Part shown: one piece after another, positions 19,355 to 28,287 of the stretch
Layout of the letters: each line of letters starts with the position of its first letter
Position numbering within the stretch: the first letter of the stretch is position 1
Source: Saprospiraceae bacterium
Lineage (GTDB): Bacteria; Bacteroidota; Bacteroidia; Chitinophagales; Saprospiraceae
Direction of reading: 5' to 3'
Assembly: GCA_019187225.1 (NCBI GenBank)
Contig: JABAQQ010000023.1
Span: 124,001-188,000 of the forward strand
DNA length: 64,000 nt
Notes under the pieces: model-generated
The model's database searches: none
Seen by the model: only the letters and a program-made list of their open reading frames with translations
Told to the model about the DNA's origin: nothing
Position numbers and translations under genes: made by a program

Positions 19355-20257
19355 ATGAACGCATCCTTTTTCCGCCAAATCGCTGACAGCCCCTGGTTCA
19401 ACCATTTCATTCTTTGGGTCATCCTTGCTGCCGGCGTCCTGGTCGGCATCGAAACATATCACCAGGAAGATTCTCCCTGGCGGGGCACGTTGGAGGGCCT
19501 CGATCTGCTGATCCTGCTGATATTTACTGCCGAATTTGCGATCAAAATACTCGCCGAAGGAGAGCGCCCCTGGAATTATTTCCGCGATCCCTGGAATGTG
19601 TTCGATTTTTCGGTGGTGGCAGTATGCTGGCTGGCGCATGTGGTGCCGAGTATGAACGCCGGTTTTGTGGCTGTCATCCGATTAGCACGGGTACTGCGGG
19701 TGTTGCGTCTGGTGCACGCCCTGCCGCAGTTGAAAATGCTTGTCAATGCCATGTTGAAAAGCATCCCTTCGATGGGTTATGTCGGTATTCTCCTGCTGTT
19801 GTTGTACTATATTTACGGCGCGATGGGGGTTTTTATGTTCGGAAAAAATGACCCGTTGCACTTCGGCTCCTTAGGTACGGCCATGCTGTCGCTGTTCCGC
19901 ATCAGCACCCTGGAAGGCTGGACGGAGATCATGTACGTCAACATGTTCGGCTGCGACGATCCCAAGTGGGGTTACGGCCCTGAATCTGGCTGCCTCACAC
20001 CTATGCCACACGGCACGGCTGCCGTGTTTTATTTCGTTACTTTCGTACTCGTCGGTACCATGATCGTGCTCAATCTATTTATCGGCGTCATCATGAACGC
20101 GATGGAAGAAGTGCGCGCCGAACACGAACTGGAAGAACGCCATGCCCGCAAGTCAGGCGGAATAGCCCATCTTGAAGACGAGTTGGCTGAATTGCATACA
20201 CAGTTGGACAGCATGAAAAAGCAGTTGGATTACATTGCTTTCCGCTTAAAAAAATAA
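19355..20257 (+). CDS. Voltage-gated cation channel subunit (BacNav-like ion transporter)
   Basis: 300-residue six-helix channel subunit expected to form a tetramer in the inner membrane. S1 ~16-36, S2 ~46-66, S3 ~80-95. S4 ~104-122 carries regularly spaced arginines (RLARVLRVLRLV). S5 is ~138-160 and S6 ~224-248 (FVLVGTMIVLNLFIGVIMN). The filter is TLEGW at 185-189 with Glu187, where NaChBac-type channels have TLESW. About 20 extra residues containing Cys200 and Cys213 lie between filter and S6. Residues 250-298 form the C-terminal coiled coil typical of the family. Sodium selectivity is likely but the Ser-to-Gly change in the filter leaves it open. Confidence 0.9.
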   Translation: MNASFFRQIADSPWFNHFILWVILAAGVLVGIETYHQEDSPWRGTLEGLDLLILLIFTAEFAIKILAEGERPWNYFRDPWNVFDFSVVAVCWLAHVVPSMNAGFVAVIRLARVLRVLRLVHALPQLKMLVNAMLKSIPSMGYVGILLLLLYYIYGAMGVFMFGKNDPLHFGSLGTAMLSLFRISTLEGWTEIMYVNMFGCDDPKWGYGPESGCLTPMPHGTAAVFYFVTFVLVGTMIVLNLFIGVIMNAMEEVRAEHELEERHARKSGGIAHLEDELAELHTQLDSMKKQLDYIAFRLKK

Positions 20258-20275
20258 GGTTTGATCGCCCCGGCG

Positions 20276-20860
20276 CTACTTCAAACGCAAAATATTCCCC
20301 ATCTGGTAACACGATCTGCAACGCGGTTCGTATTGCTCTTTTTCACCCAGCAATACCACTTCGTCCCCGGCCGCCAGCCGGTATGAATGCGTGGCTAAGT
20401 TGCCGCAATGCACACAAATGGCGTGTACTTTGGTCACATACTCGGCCATCGCAAGCAAATGAGGCATCGGCCCGAAAGGTATTCCCCGGAAATCCATATC
20501 TAGGCCGGCCGCAATGACCCGAATGCCGCGCAAAGCGAGTTCGGCGCAAACGCCGGGTAGTTCCGCATCGAAGAATTGCGCTTCGTCAATGCCTACCACT
20601 GCCGTTTCTTCGCTGATTTTCAGCAACCTCGAAGAATGATCCACCGGTTGGGCGAGCACACTTGTGGTATCGTGCGAGACAATGGCCAAATCGTCGTAGC
20701 GGATGTCGAGACGCGGTTTGAATATTTCCACTTTCATCTCGGCAATTTTTGCCCGTTTCAGCCGGCGAATGAGTTCTTCCGTCTTGCCGGAAAACATACA
20801 CCCGCAGATGACTTCAATCCAGCCGCTGCGCTGGCCCTTAAAATGTGGTTCGAGAAACAC
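20276..20860 (-). CDS. tdk: Thymidine kinase
   Basis: 194 residues. It phosphorylates thymidine with ATP for dTTP salvage in the cytoplasm. The P-loop [11 protein letters not shown] is at 20-30, the GIDEAQFFD motif carries the catalytic Glu, and the lasso/zinc domain has two CxxC pairs (CVHC and CRSC). The start is GTG at 20858-20860, since no upstream ATG is in frame. The leader region is the short-word hairpin 20870-21055. Two TACATTTG elements on the minus strand (20920-20927 and 20980-20987) are possible -7 boxes. Confidence 0.95.
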   Translation of the reverse strand: MFLEPHFKGQRSGWIEVICGCMFSGKTEELIRRLKRAKIAEMKVEIFKPRLDIRYDDLAIVSHDTTSVLAQPVDHSSRLLKISEETAVVGIDEAQFFDAELPGVCAELALRGIRVIAAGLDMDFRGIPFGPMPHLLAMAEYVTKVHAICVHCGNLATHSYRLAAGDEVVLLGEKEQYEPRCRSCYQMGNILRLK

Positions 20861-20869
20861 TTGTTGAAT

Positions 20870-21055
20870 ATATTAATGTGGTCAATGTGGTCAATGGGAT
20901 CAATGGGATTAATGGATTTCAAATGTAATTTTTCCCAAAAATGGCTGGTCATTCCAGGTATTTTTTGAACTTCGCCGGGCAAATGTAAAATTTGATTCAA
21001 CCTTATTGACCACATTGACCACATTGACCACATTAATCATATTGACCACATTATT
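20870..21055. repeat. Nonamer hairpin repeat between divergent genes
   Basis: The left arm (about 20872-20913) is tandem AATGTGGTC and variants (AATGGGATC, AATGGGATT). The right arm (about 21003-21053) is tandem ATTGACCAC, the exact reverse complement, with one divergent unit. The right arm ends two bases before the ATG at 21056, and the left arm begins about ten bases before the tdk GTG. About 90 bases of unique sequence lie between the arms. Confidence 0.8.
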
Positions 21056-21754
21056 ATGGATTTACTGAAAACGAAGATCTACCTCGACAAACTCCAGCGC
21101 GAATTCACCCGTTTGAACAAAGATCCGGAGAATATTGCCCGTATTGATGTGGATATCATGGCATCGTACGTGCGCGAGTTGTACGATGCCTTGCTCGCGG
21201 ACGACGTGCCTGCTGTAGCAAAACCTGCGACAGCGGTCCATACACCGCGCAAACAGGCGCCTGTGCATTCGCCTGTCGTAGCCCCTCCCCCCGCATTCGT
21301 ACCGCCGCCACCCGAACCTGCTCCCCCGCCTCCCGCACCGGCCCCAATGCCTGTATTGGAAGAAAAACCGCCCGTAGTGGAAGTCCCACCGCCACCTGCT
21401 CCGGCCAGGTCGCATCATGTTTCGCATCATACATCTCACCATCCCACCGATGCCGAGGTGCTATTCGAGGAAAAACAAGCCAAAGAGTTGTCAGAGAAAC
21501 TCGCCGAACAGCCGGTGGCCGATCTGAAAAAAGCGATCGCACTCAACGACCGCTTGCTGCTCACGCGCGAATTGTTCTCAGGTGATGGTAAAGCGTTCGA
21601 GGCGGCTCTGCATTCGCTCAATCATTTCTCCGGTTTCGACGAAGCCAAAGCCTATTTGCTCGAACACTGCATCAGCCGCTACATGTGGCTCGATAAAAAA
21701 CGCGTGGATGAAGCCAAGAAATTTATCAAACTGGTGCGGCGGCGGTACAAATAA
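21056..21754 (+). CDS. Uncharacterised protein with proline-rich linker
   Basis: 232 residues, not assigned to a named family. The N-terminal ~50 residues are helical (LLKTKIYLDKLQREFTRLN). A ~75-residue linker is rich in Pro, Ala and Val (runs of PPPP), followed by a His/Ser stretch near residue 120 (SHHVSHHTSHH). A helical C-terminal domain follows (LFEEKQAKELSEKLAEQ, LKKAIALNDRLLLTRELFSGD, FDEAKAYLLEHCI). No signal peptide or membrane helix is present, so it is probably cytoplasmic. The C-terminal half looks like a conserved Bacteroidota domain of unknown function. Confidence 0.75.
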   Translation: MDLLKTKIYLDKLQREFTRLNKDPENIARIDVDIMASYVRELYDALLADDVPAVAKPATAVHTPRKQAPVHSPVVAPPPAFVPPPPEPAPPPPAPAPMPVLEEKPPVVEVPPPPAPARSHHVSHHTSHHPTDAEVLFEEKQAKELSEKLAEQPVADLKKAIALNDRLLLTRELFSGDGKAFEAALHSLNHFSGFDEAKAYLLEHCISRYMWLDKKRVDEAKKFIKLVRRRYK

Positions 21755-21758
21755 AGAA

Positions 21759-21820
21759 GTTTCAGGGTTTCAAGGTTTTAATAAAAGCGCTATAACTCTG
21801 TAACCCTGCAACCTCTAAAA
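21759..21820. repeat. GTTTCAGGGTTTC-word inverted repeat
   Basis: GTTTCAGGGTTTCAAGG at 21759-21775 faces CTCTGTAACCCTGCAACCTC at 21797-21816, a degenerate reverse complement. The word GGGTTTC/GGGTTAC also occurs at 29285-29364 and 53300-53332. Confidence 0.5.
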
Positions 21821-21832
21821 TCCGCCATTTTC

Positions 21833-22870
21833 ATGAAAATCCTTCTTATCGGGCAAGGCGTTGCAGGCACCCTGCTCGCGTGGACACTCCGAAAGCGAGG
21901 CTTGCAGGTGCACATCGCTGATGGAAATCTGCCCGGCGGCTCTTCCCTTGTCGCTGCTGGGATCATCAATCCTGTCACGGGTAAACGTTTCGTCAAATCG
22001 TGGCGCTTCGATGATTTTTTTCCGTCCGCCCGCGCTGCTTATTTGTCCCTCGAACAAGCGTTGAACATCAAAATATGGTCGGAACAGTCTGTTGTCAGGC
22101 TATTGGCCACACCGGAGGAAGTCAACGACTGGTCGGCGCGGTGCGCGCTTCCGGATTATACCACCCATCTCTCCGAATCGGAAGACGGGGGGGAATGGGC
22201 AGCGTTGGTACGGCCCGGCTTCCATTTCGGGATCATTCGCCGGGCTGCACGGGTTGATTTTCCGACTCTGATCTTCGCTTTCCGGCAACAGCTTGTTTCA
22301 GAGGGATTTTTTCAACAAAAAAGTTGCGAATACGGCGAGGTTGAAAAAATAAAGGGCGAATACGACGCCATGGTTTTTTGCGAAGGGTACCGCGGACAGG
22401 ACAACCCGTTTTTCCCAAATCTCCCCTGGCAAATTGCAAAAGGCGAAGCGCTGCTGATCCGCATACAGGACCCGCGTGCGTCGTCAATCGGTCAAATGTT
22501 AAAAAAGACGATGACCCTTGTACCGGTTGGCGGACAGGTGTTTTGGGCCGGCGGCTCTTATCAATGGCATTATCCGGATTTGTTGCCGGGAGAAAGCGAA
22601 AAGACATTTATTCTGGAGCATCTGACAGGTATGTTGGCCGCGCCTTTCGAGATCGTCGGTCACGTAGCCGGAATACGCCCGACGGTAAAAGACCGCAGGC
22701 CATTTATCGGTCAAAGTCCCGTTGAACCCAAAGTATTTATTTTCAATGGTTTGGGAACCAAGGGCGCACTATTGGCGCCGTATTGGGCAGAGCATATGGC
22801 CTCGTACCTGATAGACGGGAAATTGTTGGACAAGGAGGTGGATATAGGTCGCTTTTACCAAAATTTTTGA
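21833..22870 (+). CDS. FAD-dependent oxidoreductase (DAO superfamily)
   Basis: 345 residues. The N-terminal Rossmann fold has the dinucleotide motif GQGVAGTLLAWTLRKRG at 8-24 and an SSLVAAGIINPVTGKRF segment typical of DAO/glycine-oxidase and MnmC-C-like enzymes. The C-terminal FAD-contact region is GIRPTVKDRRPFIGQSP followed by FNGLGTKGALLAPYWAEHMA. It should oxidise an amine or amino-acid-like substrate using FAD, but the substrate cannot be read from sequence. The closest Bacteroidota relatives are usually annotated simply as FAD-dependent oxidoreductase. Confidence 0.88.
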   Translation: MKILLIGQGVAGTLLAWTLRKRGLQVHIADGNLPGGSSLVAAGIINPVTGKRFVKSWRFDDFFPSARAAYLSLEQALNIKIWSEQSVVRLLATPEEVNDWSARCALPDYTTHLSESEDGGEWAALVRPGFHFGIIRRAARVDFPTLIFAFRQQLVSEGFFQQKSCEYGEVEKIKGEYDAMVFCEGYRGQDNPFFPNLPWQIAKGEALLIRIQDPRASSIGQMLKKTMTLVPVGGQVFWAGGSYQWHYPDLLPGESEKTFILEHLTGMLAAPFEIVGHVAGIRPTVKDRRPFIGQSPVEPKVFIFNGLGTKGALLAPYWAEHMASYLIDGKLLDKEVDIGRFYQNF

Positions 22871-22890
22871 TAGTATTGTCCTTGTCAGCA

Positions 22891-23721
22891 CTACTTCCTG
22901 CTGAAGAACTGGTGAAAAAACACCACCTGAAAATCCACTGCGCTGCCCCAGTAATCACCGTTGTGCCCGCCGGGGCGCTCTGTGTATTCATGCGGGATCT
23001 TTTCTTCCAGCAGGCGGCTGTGCATGGTGCGGTTAGCTTCCAGAAAGAAGTCGCCCAATCCGCAATCTATGATCAGTGGAAGGTTCATTTTTTTCAGGTG
23101 CGGCACGAGATTGACGACCGAAAAATCTTCCCAATTCTGCCAATGCGTGGATGGATCGCCCAGCACACCTTCCAGATCCCAGTTATTTTTTTTGAACTGC
23201 CTTAAATCCAGCCCTCCCGCCATACTTCCGGCAGCGCCAAAAAGGTCGGTATGCCGGATGGCCAGCGATAAAGCGCCGTGACCGCCCATGCTCAACCCGG
23301 AAATAGCCCGTCCTGACCGGTCTTTCAGCGTATGATAGTAATAGTCAATGTACTGCACCACTTCTATCGCAATATGCGTTTCATAACGGACCGTCGAATC
23401 CACGGGGCTGTCGAGATACCAACTGTCGTAGCCGCCATCGGGGCAGACGATCAGCATTTGGTAGGTATCAGCGTGCATGCGCAGTTGCGGCGCGTCGCCA
23501 AGCCACCCTGCAAAGTTGCCGCTCCAGCCGTGTAAAAGATAGAGCACAGGGTATGGCTTTCCCATTACCGAATAGTTGTCCGGAGTGATCACGATGCACC
23601 GGATGTTCTTTTTCATGGAAGTACTGTAGATATCCACTGTATCCACATGACCGGCGCGAACGGCGATTGACAAAGCTAAAAAGTTGACGATCAAAATAAA
23701 ATGAATCCTGAAACCTTTCAA
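22891..23721 (-). CDS. Exported alpha/beta-hydrolase esterase (esterase D / antigen 85 type)
   Basis: 276 residues from a TTG start; no ATG is in frame upstream, and this start encodes a signal peptide (KGFRIHFILIVNFLALSIAVRAG). The putative esterase fold shows YPVLYLLHGWSGNFAGWL (oxyanion region), the nucleophile elbow GLSMGGHGALSLA, an acid in DCGLGDFF and the catalytic His in RPGGHNGDYW. The full triad is present. It is likely periplasmic and hydrolyses acyl or feruloyl-type esters; the substrate is unknown. It lies 15 bases downstream of the second hydrolase gene on the same strand, so the two are probably co-transcribed. Confidence 0.88.
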   Translation of the reverse strand: MKGFRIHFILIVNFLALSIAVRAGHVDTVDIYSTSMKKNIRCIVITPDNYSVMGKPYPVLYLLHGWSGNFAGWLGDAPQLRMHADTYQMLIVCPDGGYDSWYLDSPVDSTVRYETHIAIEVVQYIDYYYHTLKDRSGRAISGLSMGGHGALSLAIRHTDLFGAAGSMAGGLDLRQFKKNNWDLEGVLGDPSTHWQNWEDFSVVNLVPHLKKMNLPLIIDCGLGDFFLEANRTMHSRLLEEKIPHEYTERPGGHNGDYWGSAVDFQVVFFHQFFSRK

Positions 23722-23736
23722 TGTCCGGTCATTTAA

Positions 23737-24468
23737 TTAAAACTTCTGATCAATCACGTACGGCAACATAGCCCGCCAGGTCGGCCAGTCGTGGCGCATA
23801 TCCGGCCCCCAGATGTCCAGATCGTGCAGGACACCTTTGGAGGAAAGAATATGCGAAAGATTGCGCGAACCTTCCGGGTCTTCGTAGTCGCCGGAGCCGG
23901 TCATGATATGGATGTGACCGCTTTTGCGCAGGAGCCAGAGCGTATGTTCGTCGTTCAGGTTGGGCAGGTAATGGCAAGGAGAATTAAAGTAAACATCCTC
24001 GTCGTAGTAACCTTTGGTATAGGAAGTCAGGTCGTACACGCCCGACATGGCGATCGTTCCGTTGATTAGATCCGGACGGCGGAAAAACAGATTCGCGGCA
24101 TGCAAAGCGCCCAGCGACGCACCGCTGGTGATGATGGCCGTTTCATTGCTCGTATGCGTTTTGATGAACGGGATTACCTCGTTCTCCACGTAGGCGTTGA
24201 ACTGCTGGTGGCGGATCGCCTTGTGGCGCGGATGCATCCGGTTATTCAGCCATGCTTCCGAGTTGATGCTGTTGATGGAAAAAACCTTGATCTTGCCGGA
24301 ATCTATGAAGGGCTCGAGTGCGCCGATCAGGTGAAAGCGTTCGTACTCTAAATAATCGGCGGCAGCGGTTGGCAACAGCAACAAGGCAAAACCGAAGTGC
24401 CCGTACATGGCAATTTCCATGTTTTTATTCAGGCGGGGGCTGAACCATTGGTGGATTTCTCGATTCAT
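23737..24468 (-). CDS. Esterase-like alpha/beta hydrolase
   Basis: 243 residues with no signal peptide. The fold resembles putative esterases: FALLLLPTAAADYLEYERFHLI, ITSGASLGALHAANLFFRRPDLI with the nucleophile elbow GASLG, TGSGDYEDP for the acid and DMRHDWPTW for the His. The adjacent exported hydrolase has the same fold but clearly different sequence, so the pair is not a recent duplication. It is likely the first gene of the two-gene operon, with a good promoter about 80 bases upstream. Confidence 0.82.
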   Translation of the reverse strand: MNREIHQWFSPRLNKNMEIAMYGHFGFALLLLPTAAADYLEYERFHLIGALEPFIDSGKIKVFSINSINSEAWLNNRMHPRHKAIRHQQFNAYVENEVIPFIKTHTSNETAIITSGASLGALHAANLFFRRPDLINGTIAMSGVYDLTSYTKGYYDEDVYFNSPCHYLPNLNDEHTLWLLRKSGHIHIMTGSGDYEDPEGSRNLSHILSSKGVLHDLDIWGPDMRHDWPTWRAMLPYVIDQKF

Positions 24469-24480
24469 TTTGAAATTATG

Positions 24481-24512
24481 TTGATTCGTTGATCTGGTGA
24501 TTCGTCGATCTG
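24481..24512. repeat. Two copies of the TTGATTCGTTGATCTG word
   Basis: TTGATTCGTTGATCTG (24481-24496) is followed by a 14/16 copy (24497-24512). The exact reverse complement of the first copy occurs twice in the hairpin at 54473-54586, 30 kb away. It lies in the leader of the esterase gene. Confidence 0.65.
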
Positions 24513-24544
24513 AAAATTGCGGATAATCATGCCCGCACTACCGG

Positions 24545-24573
24545 CAAATGTAGAAAAAGAAAAGTCACACAAA
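24545..24573 (-). promoter_or_regulatory. Promoter of the esterase operon
   Basis: On the minus strand: TTTG (24573-24570), a 17-base spacer, then TACATTTG (24552-24545), a full match to the Bacteroidetes consensus. The transcript would begin near 24538, about 70 bases before the ATG at 24468, and would include the repeat at 24481-24512. The remaining stretch up to 24759 is AT-rich and shows no gene. Confidence 0.65.
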
Positions 24574-24759
24574 AATAAACTTTTTGTTTTGTATTTTTAA
24601 AACAAAAAACAAACCTTTGCCGCATCTTATTATTCACCTGCCGTTTGGAGATTTTCTCCCCACGGGATACATTTTACACTACCTAAAATAGTATGCGCAT
24701 TGTGCTTTTATCGGCGACACGGAAGGAAACATTGTGGAATTGTATTCGTGAATTGGCAA

Positions 24760-26661
24760 CTATCTCTTCAAAAAATCACTGTACAAAGTCTGTAAATACG
24801 CTTTAGCATCTGTTCGCATCGTTGAGTCAAGGCTGCCTTCCCAAAGGTGCCATTCTCCATTGCCAAATTTATAAAAACCCTTGCCCCGGCTGTTTGCCCA
24901 CCCCAGGCCGTTTTCGTTGGTAAAATAGGCGCATTCCAATGGTTGGCGTTTCAAACCTTTGGGGTGATCAATCTGTGCATTGATCTTCCAGATATCCCGG
25001 CTCCAATTCAAATCCTTGTTCCACAAATCCAACATGCCCAAAACTGTGGCGGGGACATCGTGGTGATTTCCATACACCGGCACCCGTGTCCCCCGCCATT
25101 TTTCATGGATGGGTTTCCCAAAAAAGATCAAAGGGATGTGCCGCGATTTCGGATTGTCGAGTCCAACATCATCGGGATACCGCGAACCGTGGTCGGCAAC
25201 AAGAACAAATAAGGTATTGCCGTACCACGACTGTTGTTGGGCCGTTTTAAAAAACGCGCCGATGGCTTCATCTGCAAATGCGGCGCTGTTGAGGAATTTT
25301 TCCCGCTGCGTCTGCCCTTGCCATTTGCTTTGATAGGGCACATCGTACGGCGGATGCAGACTCAGGGTCATAGCGGTTGCGAAAAAAGGTTCGTTCAACC
25401 GGCCAATTTCCACAATAGCCCGCTGTAGCAGTTTGTGGTCGTCCACTCCCCAGCGCTGCGTTTTTTCTGCCCGCGAAAAGTCTTTTTCCGAAAATATTTT
25501 TTCAAAACGCTGGTTGGTCAACCACAGGCCGATGTTGGCGAAGGTCAACTCGCCTCCGTAAAAAAATGCCGTGGCATAATTTTCCTGCTCGTGCAAAATC
25601 TTCGGCAGGGAATGGAGTCTCGCTGCCTTATCCGTTTGCAACACAATGGACTGATCGGGTTGGGCAGGATACCCGGCAAGAATGGACACCAGCCCCTGGT
25701 CGGTGCGGTAACCGCTGCCATAGATGTTTTCAAACAAAACACCCTCGCGGATCAACCGGCTCAAATTGGGACACACGCCCGGTTCACCGCCGAGCTCCTC
25801 TATCACCCCTGCCGTATGGCTTTCCATGATGAGGAAAACAATGTTCGGCTGCGCGCTGTCCGGATCTTCAAGGAGATCGTTCCCGGCATCAGGGGCCGCA
25901 CTTGGTTCAAGTAAGCGCCTGGTCCTGTCTTCCGCTTCTTTTTCATCCATAAAACGGTAGTGGTTCGCCGTCGAGCGGGTCTCGATCAGACTGTGGATTA
26001 GATTCCAGACGGCGTTGGTCGCGGCGTGGTTGTTGAACAGATGGGACGAATAATAAACGGCGCTTTCATTGATCGGGATTACGCCGATGCCGCCCCGTAT
26101 GGCGAGCAAAAGCAGTCCGGTATGAACGGGTAAGGCCAATACCCCCCAACGTGGAATATTTTCAGGGAAAATATTTTTGCCCACGACCAGACGGTAAATT
26201 CTCCACATCAGCCAGATGAAGGTGGCATACAAACCTATACTGATTATTTTGAACGGCAGCGACATGGAGTCCATCATAGCACGCGGCGTACTCAGGTATT
26301 CCAAAGCGCGGTTGTTGAGCAGGGTATGCCATTCTTCGTAGATAAAAATATTGGAGCCGAAAACCAGCACGAGAATGCCGATAAAGCAAACATTCAGGAC
26401 GGAAATGGCCTTATTGACAGCGATAAACGAGCGTTCTCCCGACACCATCCCACCAAACCACAGGAATACCGGAACGGCCATCAGGTAGCCGGCAGTGCTC
26501 ATGTCGAGCGGGAGGGCGTACCACAGGGATTTCCAAGCCGACAGCGCGTCGCCGCGCACCCACTCTCTGTGAAACCAGGCCACAAACCAAACCCGGAAGA
26601 CTGCGAAAAACAGCAGCCAGAAAGCCAGGAGGCGCAGAGGGAATACAAATACAGATTTCAT
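24760..26661 (-). CDS. LTA synthase family sulfatase-type phosphotransferase
   Basis: 633 residues. Five hydrophobic helices span ~8-190, followed by a large extracytoplasmic sulfatase-fold domain. Signature stretches are NIVFLIMESHTAGVIEELGG (metal and nucleophile region; the catalytic Thr of LtaS corresponds to HTA), IYGSGYRTDQGLVSILAGYP, FFYGGELTFANI and VADHGSRYP (DHG metal ligands). Family knowledge: LtaS-like enzymes transfer glycerol-phosphate or phosphoethanolamine groups. In Gram-negative bacteria they modify envelope glycans or lipids; the substrate here is unknown. The ATG at 26661 is used; a GTG seven codons upstream is possible. It follows tilS by about 40 bases on the same strand. 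Confidence 0.88.
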   Translation of the reverse strand: MKSVFVFPLRLLAFWLLFFAVFRVWFVAWFHREWVRGDALSAWKSLWYALPLDMSTAGYLMAVPVFLWFGGMVSGERSFIAVNKAISVLNVCFIGILVLVFGSNIFIYEEWHTLLNNRALEYLSTPRAMMDSMSLPFKIISIGLYATFIWLMWRIYRLVVGKNIFPENIPRWGVLALPVHTGLLLLAIRGGIGVIPINESAVYYSSHLFNNHAATNAVWNLIHSLIETRSTANHYRFMDEKEAEDRTRRLLEPSAAPDAGNDLLEDPDSAQPNIVFLIMESHTAGVIEELGGEPGVCPNLSRLIREGVLFENIYGSGYRTDQGLVSILAGYPAQPDQSIVLQTDKAARLHSLPKILHEQENYATAFFYGGELTFANIGLWLTNQRFEKIFSEKDFSRAEKTQRWGVDDHKLLQRAIVEIGRLNEPFFATAMTLSLHPPYDVPYQSKWQGQTQREKFLNSAAFADEAIGAFFKTAQQQSWYGNTLFVLVADHGSRYPDDVGLDNPKSRHIPLIFFGKPIHEKWRGTRVPVYGNHHDVPATVLGMLDLWNKDLNWSRDIWKINAQIDHPKGLKRQPLECAYFTNENGLGWANSRGKGFYKFGNGEWHLWEGSLDSTMRTDAKAYLQTLYSDFLKR

Positions 26662-26703
26662 CACACGTACAAAGACCTTCACAAAAATCCGGTTTTAGTT
26701 CGG

Positions 26704-28098
26704 TTAGCCCGTCTCTTGATACAAATAACTGATTTTCAAAAATTTCCTGGTTTCGGGTAATACTTTGAACCGCTCGTCGGGGCGGTATCCGGGAATCCAG
26801 ATGATCGCGCCGTCGCCGTTTACCAATACCCGGACTTTTTCCTTCTCAAAGCGGGACAGCTTCAGGTTGGTGAAAAAATCCTGCAATTTCTGGCTGTGGC
26901 CACCCATACCGAAGGGTTGAAACACATCACCTGCCTGCCAGGGGCGCAAAAATAGTGGGAAACGGAGTTTTTCGGCATCTATTAAAACCGATTCCCGTCC
27001 GTCGGGAAAAGGGAGCCGCACTTCGGCAGGCATTAGCACCAGTCGTCCGCCGCCGGGCAGTGCCACCATCAGGTCGTCAGGCTGAATGGTGGCAACGACC
27101 GGCGAAGAAGTCGGATTGGAAGATGGAGACAACACCAGCAAAATTTTGTCGCGGTCGTTGAGCAGGCGCCAGCCGGAGGAAGAGCGCAGTTCGAGGCCGA
27201 TATGCTCCAGATGGTCCGCGACCTGGCGGACTTGCTCTCCGGTGAATCCGCAATCTTTCAACATCTCCTGCAAAGCCTGGCCCGGAGCGGGTAGTTTGGC
27301 AAGTTGGTGCTTATCAATAAAAAATTCGCTCGCTGCAAAAGCTCCTCCGCGGAAGAAATACCTGGTCAAAAATTGAAGATTCTCATTGGTTTCGCGCAGG
27401 CGCGCCAGGTTGCGTGCCGCCGTATGGAGGAAATTGGGATTCAATTCTTCCAGTAGTGGCACAATGCGGTGGCGAAGAAAATTGCGGCTGTATTCATCCG
27501 AAACATTGCTGATATCTTCCCGCCAGGCGATTTGATGCGTAAAGGCATGTGTTTCAATATCGGAACGCGTGGCAAAAATAAGCGGGCGGATCATGCCCAT
27601 CAGTCCGGCAGAGGGCGAAAGCGAGGAATTGACAGAAGTGAACATCGCAATTCCGCCCAATCCGCTCAGACCCGTCCCTCTCACAAAATTCAGCAACGCC
27701 GTCTCCACCGAATCATTGAGGTTGTGCGCAGTGGCGATGCGGTTATAACCGTGTTCCAGCGCCAGTTCATGAAACCAGGAATAGCGCAATTCGCGCGCTG
27801 CCATCTGGATGGAAAGACCATGTTGCTCGGCGTAAGCCTTTGTTTGAAAGCGTTTTGTGAAAAAAGGAGTTCCCCACGAAGCAGCAAGTTGTTGTACAAA
27901 AATCTCGTCGTCGTCGGACTCGGTGCCGCGCAACCGGAAGTTGCAATGCGCTACGGCGAAAGGAAAACCGGCCTCCCGGAACAAGTGCCCCATTACGACC
28001 GAATCAACCCCACCGCTGACCGCCAGCAAGGTCGGTTGATTGCCCGATAGAAGGCGATTGTACCGGACAAATGATTTGAATTGTTCGGGTAGATTCAT
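26704..28098 (-). CDS. tilS: tRNA(Ile)-lysidine synthase
   Basis: 464 residues. It modifies C34 of tRNA-Ile(CAU) to lysidine with ATP, which is essential for AUA decoding. The PP-loop SGGVDS is at 28-33, followed by VAHCNFRLRG and ATAHNLNDSVETALLNFVRGTG. The C-terminal TilS domains are present (RPWQAGDVFQPFGMGG, SRFEKEKVRVLVN). The ATG at 28098 (MNLPEQF) is selected; the ORF extends further upstream but without family similarity. It is divergent from the PorP/SprF gene. Confidence 0.96.
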   Translation of the reverse strand: MNLPEQFKSFVRYNRLLSGNQPTLLAVSGGVDSVVMGHLFREAGFPFAVAHCNFRLRGTESDDDEIFVQQLAASWGTPFFTKRFQTKAYAEQHGLSIQMAARELRYSWFHELALEHGYNRIATAHNLNDSVETALLNFVRGTGLSGLGGIAMFTSVNSSLSPSAGLMGMIRPLIFATRSDIETHAFTHQIAWREDISNVSDEYSRNFLRHRIVPLLEELNPNFLHTAARNLARLRETNENLQFLTRYFFRGGAFAASEFFIDKHQLAKLPAPGQALQEMLKDCGFTGEQVRQVADHLEHIGLELRSSSGWRLLNDRDKILLVLSPSSNPTSSPVVATIQPDDLMVALPGGGRLVLMPAEVRLPFPDGRESVLIDAEKLRFPLFLRPWQAGDVFQPFGMGGHSQKLQDFFTNLKLSRFEKEKVRVLVNGDGAIIWIPGYRPDERFKVLPETRKFLKISYLYQETG

Positions 28099-28287
28099 TG
28101 ACCCAAAGGTATTTGAATCCGGTAAAATAAAAATCAGGCAAGGCTCAGCAGACATTCTCATCGCAACAGTTTATTTTCCCTTATTTTTGCACAGCCGCCG
28201 CTTTTGGCAAGCCTTTGGCTACTCCAGGATGTTTTAATCCGCTACCTGCCCCCTCCCGCGGTCGTCTTTCAAAAGTGATACAAAACC

